Shown here: positions 1 through 6,160 of the stretch, piece by piece
Layout of the letters: each line of letters begins with the position of its first letter
Position numbering within the stretch: position 1 is the first letter of the stretch
Assembly: GCA_002506255.1 (NCBI GenBank)
Contig: DAXF01000046.1
Location: 9,120-18,115 of the forward strand
DNA from: Methanomassiliicoccaceae archaeon UBA367
GTDB taxonomy: Archaea > Thermoplasmatota > Thermoplasmata > Methanomassiliicoccales > Methanomethylophilaceae
Length of the DNA: 8,996 bases
Direction: 5' to 3'
Notes under the pieces: model-generated
Databases searched by the model: none
What the model was told of the DNA's origin: nothing
What the model saw: only the letters and a program-made list of their open reading frames with translations
Program-made: the position numbers and the translations under genes

Positions 1-120
1 CTGGAAGGCGCCCTGTCCCATGTGGACAGGGTCATGGAGATACCCCGGAAGATGTGGATTGCCAATTCCGGCGTCCTCAGGGACTTCCTGACGCAAAGGA
101 GGATCGAAGACTATCTCTAA
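1..120 (+). CDS. 3' end of an unidentified protein (partial)
   Basis: Frame 1 is open from the first base and ends at TAA 118-120, giving the last 39 residues of a protein whose beginning lies outside the window. The tail is amphipathic, rich in Arg, Asp and Glu, and ends in ...RRIEDYL. I do not recognise the family from this fragment, and no catalytic motif is visible. It lies on the same strand as the radical SAM gene 40 bases downstream, so the two could be co-transcribed. That it is coding is supported by the uninterrupted frame up to a stop and by the neighbouring gene arrangement, but the fragment is short. Confidence 0.5.
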   Translation: MEGALSHVDRVMEIPRKMWIANSGVLRDFLTQRRIEDYL

Positions 121-160
121 CCTTCTTGATTTCTCTAATTCGGCGGGAACGTACGAGGCG

Positions 161-883
161 GTGGAATGCAGGCGAGCTCTTTCCCCATCGAAGCTCCCGG
201 ATATGGATTACGCTCTCAATCCGTACTCGGGTTGCGCTCACGGATGCGTGTATTGCTACGCGCCTGAGGTAACCCATGCAGAATGGGCGGGGTGGAGGAT
301 ACCGAAGGCCAAGATGAACATAGCCAGACGTTTATGCTTGGAGTTGCCGAATGTCAAAGGGATAATAGGTATAGGGACGGTCACGGACCCCTATCAGCCC
401 GTGGAGTCCGAGCTGGAATTGACTCTTCAATGCCTCAGGGCGCTGAAGGAGCGGGATTTCAGAATACACATGCATACGAAATCGAATCTGATACTCAGAG
501 ATATCGACCTCCTCTCGGAGATGGAGGGCACTGTCGGCATCACCGTTACCGGGATCGAGGAACGGGAATCTAAGATGACAGAGCCGGGGGCTCCGATGCC
601 GTCGAGAAGATTGGAGGCGATAAGCAAGCTTGCAGACGTTGGAATAAACGTCTATGCGCTTGTGGGGCCGGTCCTCAGTCATTTAGAGGGGAGAGAGAGC
701 GCTCTTGTCGACGCGATTGCGAGAACCGGCGTAAAACTGATCTATATCGACTCATTGAATTCAAGGCCGCTGCTCTCAGAGAGGCTCGCACGTATGAGAT
801 TCAGGGGTTCTCCGTCTGCCGAGAGACGAATAAAGGAGTTGTCAGAGGCTGCCGGGGTTGAGGTCCGTCCCGTCTTTCGCTGA
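161..883 (+). CDS. Radical SAM protein, SplB-like (COG1533) family
   Basis: This is a radical S-adenosylmethionine enzyme. The cluster motif CAHGCVYC (Cys25, Cys29, Cys32 counted from GTG 161) follows the NPYSGC lead-in typical of the spore-photoproduct-lyase-like COG1533 group and would bind a [4Fe-4S] cluster that cleaves SAM. Further family blocks are GTVTDPYQPVE (about 72-82), TKSNLILRDIDLL (about 106-118), GITVTG (about 126-131) and EPGAPMPSRRLEAI (about 141-154). The substrate is unknown: archaeal members are mostly uncharacterised, and the similarity does not show DNA photoproduct repair. The start is uncertain. GTG 161 is the only ATG/GTG/TTG in frame after the stop at 89-91, but it has no well-spaced ribosome binding site, and conserved-looking sequence (TYEAVE) already begins upstream of it. 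A strong AAAGGAGG lies at 95-102. At 240 residues the protein is a little short for the family, so the true N-terminus may lie upstream at a non-standard codon. Confidence 0.88.
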   Translation: MECRRALSPSKLPDMDYALNPYSGCAHGCVYCYAPEVTHAEWAGWRIPKAKMNIARRLCLELPNVKGIIGIGTVTDPYQPVESELELTLQCLRALKERDFRIHMHTKSNLILRDIDLLSEMEGTVGITVTGIEERESKMTEPGAPMPSRRLEAISKLADVGINVYALVGPVLSHLEGRESALVDAIARTGVKLIYIDSLNSRPLLSERLARMRFRGSPSAERRIKELSEAAGVEVRPVFR

Positions 884-900
884 TGCGGGAATGGTGGATA

Positions 901-911
901 CGTAAAATACG
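901..911 (+). promoter_or_regulatory. Possible TATA box for the nitroreductase gene
   Basis: The A/T-rich stretch CGTAAAATACG sits in the 59-base gap before the nitroreductase. Its centre is about 37 bases upstream of ATG 943, so a transcript would start near 932 and carry a leader of about 10 bases containing the GAGG at 932-935. It is also a small inverted repeat (CGTA-AAA-TACG). The match is weak, and the gene might instead be read through from the radical SAM gene. Confidence 0.3.
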
Positions 912-942
912 CACACTCCATTCAGGGCATCGAGGATAGGGT

Positions 943-1473
943 ATGGATAAGAGCATCGACTTTCTGAGATTGGCGGCGGGTCGCTATTCTGTCCGCAAAT
1001 TCGCTGGGAAGCCAGTTGAACAGGGGAAGCTGGACAAGATACTTGAAGCGGGCCATCTGGCGCCCACAGCAGTCAACCGTCAGCCGCAGCATATTCTGGT
1101 TATAAATGAACAATCTGCACTGGCTAAATTGCCGAGGTGCACGAAATATCATTTCAATGCACCGGTAGCGCTTTTGGTGAGCTATGATAAGAACGAGTGC
1201 TGGAAGCGCGCATACGACGGGAAATCCAGCGGGGAGATAGATGCCAGCATAGTTACGACCCATATGATGCTGGAGGCGGCATCCATCGGACTGGGGACCA
1301 CATGGGTGATGCATTTCGATCCTGTGGCGATAAGAAAGGAATTCAATATGCCAGATAACCTTGAGCCGGTGGCGCTTCTCGTAATGGGATATCCTGCTGA
1401 CGATGCGAAACCATCTCCGTCGCATTCGGAGTTCAGGCCTCCCGAGGATATAGTATCCTACAACCGTTACTGA
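943..1473 (+). CDS. Nitroreductase-family FMN flavoprotein
   Basis: The 176-residue product matches the small nitroreductase / NAD(P)H:FMN oxidoreductase fold, cytosolic homodimers that bind FMN at the dimer interface. Visible signatures are RYSVRKF at 14-20 (N-terminal FMN phosphate/ribityl contacts), HLAPTAVNRQPQ at 38-49 (second FMN-binding block), an IDASI helix at about 99-103, and GLGTTWV at 116-122. The length is normal for single-domain members. The physiological acceptor cannot be told from sequence; nitroaromatic reduction is only the name-giving activity. The ATG at 943 is preceded by GAGG at 932-935 and fits the family N-terminus. It ends 30 bases before the convergent stop of the next gene, with no clear hairpin between them. 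Its neighbours give no obvious pathway link. Confidence 0.9.
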   Translation: MDKSIDFLRLAAGRYSVRKFAGKPVEQGKLDKILEAGHLAPTAVNRQPQHILVINEQSALAKLPRCTKYHFNAPVALLVSYDKNECWKRAYDGKSSGEIDASIVTTHMMLEAASIGLGTTWVMHFDPVAIRKEFNMPDNLEPVALLVMGYPADDAKPSPSHSEFRPPEDIVSYNRY

Positions 1474-1503
1474 GAATCACGATATCCTTCGATACGCAGC
1501 AGA

Positions 1504-2535
1504 TCAGCGCCGGAAGGCGTGAGCTGTAGATGTCATAAGTGACAGATTATCTATCGGGAATCCTCTGTGCAGGGAACAGGAACAGGACATGATGTACGCT
1601 CGGTCTTGAAAATCTTCGAGGAATCCTGTAGTGTCCGATACGATCTCCTCGCGCGTTCCGTTTAGCAGAGTGGTCATGACATCAGGTCCGCCCATCAATG
1701 AGCATTTTTCACCTATCCTATCGATGATCGAGGGGCCATCGTTCTCTTCTGAGAACTGGAAGCAATCTATGCCCGCACCCACAGTTGCATCAAGGATATC
1801 CGAAGAGCCCCCATCGAACTTACCGTGAGGATGGAACACAGACGGCATTCCCATGTCCTTGGCGGCGGAGCATATCCTCTTCAGGGCAGGGATGCAGTAT
1901 TCCGTGTACATGCCGTCCCCCAGGAGGTCTGGATTATCCGTTGCGGATGCCAGGAAAAGAGCGTCTGCCAGGTCAGCACCTATGTAGTCCATTGCGGATA
2001 TTATCGTCTCTACAGAGAAATCCATGACTCGATGGGCGGTATCAGGATCGGATATCATGTCCATCAGGAGGGTCTCCATGTTCCTGAGATTCCCGCCATT
2101 GGTGACCGGGCCTGCAAGATTCATTACAACGGCCAGATCGCTTCTTTTGCTGCGAACCATCCTGTATGATTCCCTCATTCCGGAAAGCATACTGTCCCTT
2201 ACCGAATCCGGCGATGCGGAATCCAATAACGAAATGTTCCTGAAAGGCGCATCTTTCGGATACGGTACGCCTTTGTCTGGTATTCCCAGCTCAACACCGA
2301 ATCCCGTGACCATGCAGCCGAATATGCATCCTACAACAGCATCATGACCCACGATTTCCTGAAGTGCCAGTATTCCTGCTGCGGAAGCACGGGGATCATA
2401 GGGCGGGCCGAACACCTCCGTCGTGGCCGCTCCGGTGATGTCCAGTCCCAGGGTCAGGTCCCGGGGGAAGACAGGTACTTCCGCCGAAATGCCACCTTTC
2501 ACAGCTTCCAGGAACAGATCTCTGGGCATTCTCAT
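1504..2535 (-). CDS. UroD-fold MtaA/MtbA-like methyltransferase with variant metal site (paralogue 1)
   Basis: The 343-residue protein has the uroporphyrinogen-decarboxylase TIM-barrel pattern of the methylcobamide:coenzyme M methyltransferase group (MtaA/MtbA/CmuA-like). Those zinc enzymes move a methyl group from a corrinoid protein to the thiol of coenzyme M. Family-type blocks are GPVTNGGNLRNMETLLMD (about 142-159), YIGADLADALFLA (184-196), FHPHG (234-238) and SCSCSLHRGFPIDNL (317-331). The usual HxC zinc motif reads His235-Pro-His237, and the C-terminal ligand position carries Cys318-Ser-Cys320; Cys320 aligns by spacing to the conserved Asn/Leu with the known zinc Cys. It is clearly paralogous to the gene at 6157-7215. 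True HemE is unlikely because its N-terminal substrate motif is absent. ATG 2535 is the furthest upstream usable start, since an in-frame TGA lies 8 codons earlier; ATG 2529 is also possible. Neither has a clear ribosome binding site. The reaction is inferred only at family level. Confidence 0.83.
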   Translation of the reverse strand: MRMPRDLFLEAVKGGISAEVPVFPRDLTLGLDITGAATTEVFGPPYDPRASAAGILALQEIVGHDAVVGCIFGCMVTGFGVELGIPDKGVPYPKDAPFRNISLLDSASPDSVRDSMLSGMRESYRMVRSKRSDLAVVMNLAGPVTNGGNLRNMETLLMDMISDPDTAHRVMDFSVETIISAMDYIGADLADALFLASATDNPDLLGDGMYTEYCIPALKRICSAAKDMGMPSVFHPHGKFDGGSSDILDATVGAGIDCFQFSEENDGPSIIDRIGEKCSLMGGPDVMTTLLNGTREEIVSDTTGFLEDFQDRAYIMSCSCSLHRGFPIDNLSLMTSTAHAFRR

Positions 2536-2588
2536 GGATAGCAGATTGGGGAGGAAGTATCAATGCCTTCTGGTTTATGCGGAGACAT
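2536..2588 (-). other. Possible 18-codon upstream reading frame before UroD-like paralogue 1
   Basis: On the minus strand an ATG at 2588 opens an 18-codon frame (MSPHKPEGIDTSSPICYP) whose TGA (2534-2532) overlaps the ATG of the UroD-like gene in an ATGA arrangement. Such an overlap would couple translation and could make up for the missing ribosome binding site of the main gene. The frame has no convincing ribosome binding site of its own and no recognisable homology, and a frame this short can arise by chance. Confidence 0.2.
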
Positions 2589-2610
2589 AATCAAATCCGT
2601 GTACTGATTC

Positions 2611-2624
2611 CGGGAGTACTCCCG
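2611..2624. promoter_or_regulatory. Perfect 14-base palindrome, candidate operator
   Basis: CGGGAGTACTCCCG is its own reverse complement. It lies in the 188-base gap between the binding-protein gene and UroD-like paralogue 1, 76 bases upstream of the latter's ATG. A dimeric regulator could bind it. As RNA it would give only a 5-base-pair stem with a GTAC loop, and on the minus strand it is not followed by a U run, so it does not look like a terminator of the transporter operon. I saw no second copy in the window. Confidence 0.4.
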
Positions 2625-2723
2625 CCCTCTCTTTCGCTGTCTGCGGTCCCAGGTTCCCTTTATTAGTATTCGTCATCCTGTTTATTGAGATCTGATTCTG
2701 GAGACAAGGCGTTTCACAGGCCG

Positions 2724-3815
2724 TCATACAAGTGTCCCGGTTTCAGGATCGTATGTGTACGGTTCATCCCCATACATCGCCTCCAGGAAGGAATAATCAA
2801 TACGTCCCGTGGGGTCGAAATCCTCATCCAGCAGGTTGGCTTTTCTGATCAGGAAATCTTCGATATTCCTCATCATGCAAACGTCCCAGTATTGGGAGTT
2901 GAAGAAGTTCTCCTGACTGTCGGCAGTCCATCCGCTTAGGTTGTAAAACTCTGCACAATATTCTGACACGCCTCTCCTTGTCTCGGAGTTCTCTATGTCG
3001 GCGCAGGCTCTGTCGAAGGCCTTCATGACCTTCAGTATCTTATCCTGTTTTTCTTCAAGGACCTTTTCCGAAGAGATCAAAACGCAGGCGCCCACAGGGT
3101 CTCCGTAAGGCGAGGATAGGATCGTGACACTTTCTCCGCCTCTTTCCTTAGCAATGTTCAATGCGTTCCCGGAACACAGCATCTGCACACTACCATTCAA
3201 AAGGGCTGTGGCTTGATTGTCAAACTGGATATGCACGATGCCGCCGTCTTTATCCGATGTTTTAACGGATCTCAGCAGGTTGTACTCCTCTTCCGTTAGC
3301 TTGCCGTGCTCCTTCGCCTCATAAAGATAGCCCCGATATCCTCCGAAATATCCTGTTGTGATGTCCAAGCCGGTGTGCACTTTGATGGTGCCGTCCTCAT
3401 TCAGCAGCGTCCCTCTGGGGTTATTCAGATCTATCCCGTATTCTGTCAAAGCAGCAAAATCGTATGCAGTGGAGTTCTTATTGACGGAGATGGAACCGAT
3501 GATCCTGCCGTCTTCGGTCTCGTTTATGAACCTCACTGCAGGATCTGCGCCTACCAGCGTTATGTCCGCTCTGCCGGCCATTAAGGCTGTGGTAGCGCTT
3601 CCGCCGCCGTCCACATAGAGCATCTTGACGGTAACACCCTGCTCTTCGAAGTATCCGTAATGGTCGGCGATCCAGAACGGCTCGTAGTAGTTCTTCGTAC
3701 CGCAGGCAATGGTGATGTCCGCATTCGTCTCGTCTTCTCCCAGGAGGTACACTCCTCCTGCTGTTATCATTATCATAACTGCGACGGCGGCCAGTATTTT
3801 GGTCTTCGTATCCAT
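2724..3815 (-). CDS. ABC transporter substrate-binding protein, nitrate/taurine/sulfonate (SsuA/NMT1-like) family
   Basis: This is the extracytoplasmic ligand-binding component of the importer encoded just upstream. An N-terminal hydrophobic segment (residues about 7-25, after MDTKTK) would export it and may stay as a membrane anchor; there is no lipobox Cys. The mature part begins ITIACGTKNYYEPFWIADHYGYFEEQG (here in pieces: ITIACGTKNYY at 34-44, then WIADHYGYFEEQG at 48-60), the classic start of the SsuA/TauA/NMT1 fold, followed by GGGSATTALMAGRADI (70-85). Family members bind nitrate, sulfonates, taurine or pyrimidine precursors, and the ligand here cannot be read off. ATG 3815 is chosen over the in-frame ATG 3833: AGGAG (3823-3827) lies 7 bases before it, and the earlier ATG falls inside the ATPase gene. 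The gap to the ATPase stop is 4 bases, so the genes are probably translationally coupled. Length is 363 residues. Confidence 0.9.
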   Translation of the reverse strand: MDTKTKILAAVAVMIMITAGGVYLLGEDETNADITIACGTKNYYEPFWIADHYGYFEEQGVTVKMLYVDGGGSATTALMAGRADITLVGADPAVRFINETEDGRIIGSISVNKNSTAYDFAALTEYGIDLNNPRGTLLNEDGTIKVHTGLDITTGYFGGYRGYLYEAKEHGKLTEEEYNLLRSVKTSDKDGGIVHIQFDNQATALLNGSVQMLCSGNALNIAKERGGESVTILSSPYGDPVGACVLISSEKVLEEKQDKILKVMKAFDRACADIENSETRRGVSEYCAEFYNLSGWTADSQENFFNSQYWDVCMMRNIEDFLIRKANLLDEDFDPTGRIDYSFLEAMYGDEPYTYDPETGTLV

Positions 3816-3819
3816 CCTC

Positions 3820-4608
3820 TCACTCCTGCACATTAATGGAAATGGGCGTTTTTGCGCAGGCGCAGACGCCCAGATTCCTGATGATATCCTTTTTAAGCAT
3901 AGTTATCTGATCCGAGCTCAAGTTCTCTTTATCGACGGGCAGATGCCATTCTTTGAACACCTGTCCGGGCGATGGCGTCAGGAGAACTATCCTGGTGGCC
4001 AGGAGCAGAGCCTCCTCTACGCTGTGCGTTACCAGTACGACGGTCCTCTTCTCCTCTTTCCATATGTCGAGGATCTCCTTGTCCAGGTGCTTCCTTGTCT
4101 GCTCATCCAGGCTGGAGAAGGGCTCATCCATGAGAAGGATGTCGGGTTGCATCGCGAACGCTCTGGCAATGGCCACTCTCTGTCTCATTCCACCGGAGAG
4201 AAGGTTGGGCTTGCTGTTCTCGAAACCTGTCAGATTAACCTTTGCGATGTACTTGGAAGCGATCTCCTCTCTTTCTTTGGAGGAGTACTTCTTCCGGTCC
4301 AGAGAGAACTCCACGTTCTTCTGCACATCCATCCAGGGCAATAGGCTGTATTCCTGGAATATCACCGCTCTCTCGGGGCCGGGACCGCGTATCTTCTGAC
4401 CGCGATAGGATATCTCTCCTTTGATGGGCTTCTCGAAACCTGCGATCATATCCAGCAAAGTGGTCTTCCCGCAACCTGAAGGCCCTATAATGCATACGAA
4501 TTCATTCTCACTTATGGAGAGGTTGATATCCTTGAGAACAACGCGTCCTTCATTCAGTTTGGGCTCATAATATGCTTTGTAGACGCCTTTGATATCGATA
4601 ACGCTCAT
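3820..4608 (-). CDS. ABC transporter ATP-binding protein, SsuB/TauB/NrtD type
   Basis: This 262-residue nucleotide-binding subunit powers the importer. All ABC motifs are present: Walker A GPSGCGKT (42-49), Q-loop Gln85 in FQEYSLLPW, signature LSGGMRQR (137-144), Walker B ILLMDE (157-162), D-loop SSLD (165-168) and H-loop His195 (VTHS). The Q-loop context and the GMRQR form of the signature are typical of the nitrate/sulfonate/taurine subfamily. The C-terminal tail contains a CAC pair (in LGVCACAK) of unknown meaning. ATG 4608 is chosen because GGAGG (4615-4619) precedes it by 6 bases; a longer in-frame start at 4650 would lie inside the permease gene and adds non-conserved residues. It begins one base after the permease stop and is followed after 4 bases by the binding-protein gene, which indicates one operon. 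Confidence 0.95.
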   Translation of the reverse strand: MSVIDIKGVYKAYYEPKLNEGRVVLKDINLSISENEFVCIIGPSGCGKTTLLDMIAGFEKPIKGEISYRGQKIRGPGPERAVIFQEYSLLPWMDVQKNVEFSLDRKKYSSKEREEIASKYIAKVNLTGFENSKPNLLSGGMRQRVAIARAFAMQPDILLMDEPFSSLDEQTRKHLDKEILDIWKEEKRTVVLVTHSVEEALLLATRIVLLTPSPGQVFKEWHLPVDKENLSSDQITMLKKDIIRNLGVCACAKTPISINVQE

Positions 4609-4609
4609 G

Positions 4610-5497
4610 TCATTCCTCCATTCCGAGCTTTGAGCGCACGTAGTTCTCAAGGGCTTCCAGAACCACTTTGTCTATTATCAGGCCGATGATGCATATGATC
4701 ACGATGCATGCGAAAGCCGAAGCATAGTCGATGTAGCCGGTGGTTATCTGTATCGCGAATCCTAGTCCGAGTGCGACGCCTACGACCATCTCTGCGGATA
4801 TCAGCATCCTCCACCCGTTCGCTATCCCTATCCTGAGCCCGGAAAGGATGTCAAGGGCGGCGAAGGGTATCAGGACCTCGGCGAATGTGTCAGATCTGCT
4901 TCTCCCGGACATCCTGGCGACCCTCAGGTTAACCTTCGGCACTTTGCGAAGTCCGTTGGCGGTGTTTATGGCGATAGGGGATATCACAGTTATCGCGATG
5001 ATGAATATGGCTGAGTTCTCATTCAGTCCGAAAAGCAGAATGGTGACGGGATACCAGGCGAGCCCGGGTATCAGTTGCAGGATGTTCACGGGAACCATCC
5101 CGAATTCATGTATCCTGTTGTTACTGCCCATGATAAGTCCCATGGAAAGGCCTATTGCGGCAGCTATCGAGAACCCTTTGATCCACCTTCCGAGACTGGC
5201 CTTAGTGTGATTAATTATGCTCTGCCCGAAGATCTTGTAATCCGTTGCGAAGAACTCCCCCAGACGTTCGAAGGTTTCTACAGGTCTGGGGAAGGATATC
5301 ATGTCAGCCATGTATGTGTTGTAAAATTGTGCAACGATGTACCATATGAGTATGACAAAAGCTAAACCGCAGAGGAAGACACCTATCCTGTAGAAGAGTC
5401 TCTTCAATCTTCTGTCTCCTAGATACAATCTGTTGCCGTCTGTTTCATTCAGACGGCCTTCCATCTCTTGCTCGACGGATGTGAATAATCTGAGCAT
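4610..5497 (-). CDS. ABC transporter permease, SsuC/TauC/NrtB type
   Basis: This integral membrane subunit (295 residues) forms the translocation path. It has about six hydrophobic segments (roughly 36-56, 107-124, 133-156, 162-180, 228-250, 258-277) and the SsuC-type periplasmic stretch SFPRPVETFERLGEFF (68-83). The cytoplasmic coupling loop ARMSGRSRSDTFAEVLIPFA (194-213), followed by SGLRIGIANGW, is the EAA-type site that docks the ATPase. ATG 5497 is preferred: it lies about 27 bases from the centre of a strong TATA box, which suggests a leaderless transcript starting at or next to this codon. TTG at 5500 and ATG at 5464 are in-frame alternatives without good ribosome binding sites. It is the first gene of a permease-ATPase-binding protein operon, which is not the order seen in many bacterial ssu/tau operons. 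Confidence 0.93.
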   Translation of the reverse strand: MLRLFTSVEQEMEGRLNETDGNRLYLGDRRLKRLFYRIGVFLCGLAFVILIWYIVAQFYNTYMADMISFPRPVETFERLGEFFATDYKIFGQSIINHTKASLGRWIKGFSIAAAIGLSMGLIMGSNNRIHEFGMVPVNILQLIPGLAWYPVTILLFGLNENSAIFIIAITVISPIAINTANGLRKVPKVNLRVARMSGRSRSDTFAEVLIPFAALDILSGLRIGIANGWRMLISAEMVVGVALGLGFAIQITTGYIDYASAFACIVIICIIGLIIDKVVLEALENYVRSKLGMEE

Positions 5498-5517
5498 CAA
5501 ATCTTCATAAGTTTTGG

Positions 5518-5533
5518 TTTATATTTAAATTTA
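5518..5533 (-). promoter_or_regulatory. Archaeal TATA-box promoter for the ABC transporter operon
   Basis: The minus strand reads TAAATTTAAATATAAA here, a strong archaeal TATA element in a 66-base gap that is otherwise A/T rich. Its centre is about 27 bases upstream of the permease ATG at 5497, the usual distance from TATA box to transcription start. The mRNA is therefore predicted to be leaderless, which agrees with the lack of a ribosome binding site. The transporter can thus be transcribed separately from the upstream UroD-like/P-loop pair. Confidence 0.7.
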
Positions 5534-5563
5534 CTTTTTGATTTTTTACTAAAACAATATCGG

Positions 5564-6160
5564 TCAGATCATATACAGAGCTCTGGCGCATACTTTCCTG
5601 GAGAATATCACTGAACGAATTTCTTCGACCGATTCACCGGTTTCGGAGGAAAAGAAGAATATCTCCGCATCGGGATTGATGCGGTGCACGATATTCGATG
5701 CGCAAACCCTGTCGACATTCTCAGCAACCGATATCGCGACTATATCAGACTCATATATCTGCTGTCTGATTTTCAATTCCTCCGAGGTGTCAGATTCCAA
5801 ACCTTTCTTCAAAACACCGCTTCTCACTACCGTTATAAGTGGGCCGATCTCGAACCTGCCATTGCTGAATGCGATGGCCTGTGTGAGTATGCGGGAAGAT
5901 GTCTCTGTACATATGCCGGGAGGTTCCGCTATAAGCGTATCCACGCCCCATTCGCTGTGAACTTTCTCGATCCAATGTAAGAACTGACGAGGTCTGGCAC
6001 ACGGGCTTCTAAGGGGGAAATAGGCTTTCCTTACATTATCTGGTATCAAGCTCAGAGACTCTGGGTTATTGAAAATCACGCCCGTATCGGGCGTGGCGAT
6101 TCTCGATATAAGGGTTGTTTTCCCTGAACCGGGGAATCCGGCGATCATCACCACTCTCAT
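5564..6160 (-). CDS. CobW/HypB-like P-loop nucleotide-binding protein with degenerate specificity motif
   Basis: The 198-residue protein starts with a Walker A motif GFPGSGKT (8-15). It continues like the G-domain of COG0523/CobW, HypB and UreG, SIMIBI NTPases that deliver metals or activate metalloenzymes. LIAEPPG (76-82) corresponds to their Walker B/switch region, and RQQIYESDIVAI (about 131-142) corresponds to the family's RQ...AD block. Two hallmarks are missing: there is no CxCC metal motif (only SPC54 in the equivalent region), and where NKxD would read out guanine the sequence is SVAENVD. No C-terminal CobW domain is present. ATG 6160 overlaps the TGA of the UroD-like gene (ATGA), and GGAGG (6167-6171) lies 6 bases before it, so the two are translationally coupled. 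I infer a maturation or metal-loading role for the UroD-like enzymes; nucleotide and metal specificity are unknown. Confidence 0.8.
   Translation of the reverse strand: MRVVMIAGFPGSGKTTLISRIATPDTGVIFNNPESLSLIPDNVRKAYFPLRSPCARPRQFLHWIEKVHSEWGVDTLIAEPPGICTETSSRILTQAIAFSNGRFEIGPLITVVRSGVLKKGLESDTSEELKIRQQIYESDIVAISVAENVDRVCASNIVHRINPDAEIFFFSSETGESVEEIRSVIFSRKVCARALYMI

Noticed and set aside
922..1425. 167-codon minus-strand frame opposite the nitroreductase
   Set aside because: The plus-strand frame carries the nitroreductase FMN motifs; the antisense product has no family features.
1474..1503. Bidirectional terminator between the convergent nitroreductase and UroD-like genes
   Set aside because: The 30-base gap has no convincing hairpin or T tract on either strand.
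1504..2535. True uroporphyrinogen decarboxylase (hemE) for haem or sirohaem-type tetrapyrrole synthesis
   Set aside because: The HemE N-terminal substrate-binding signature is missing, while the C-terminal Cys block and the His motif resemble methyltransferase members of the fold. The second paralogue also argues against a housekeeping hemE.
3709..4344. 211-codon plus-strand frame opposite the ABC ATPase and binding-protein start
   Set aside because: The minus strand here encodes all ABC motifs in order; the opposite frame spans two real genes and has no domain.
4609..4650. Upstream ATG (4650) as the start of the ABC ATPase
   Set aside because: It lies inside the permease gene, and the added residues do not match the family. 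ATG 4608 has GGAGG at ideal spacing.
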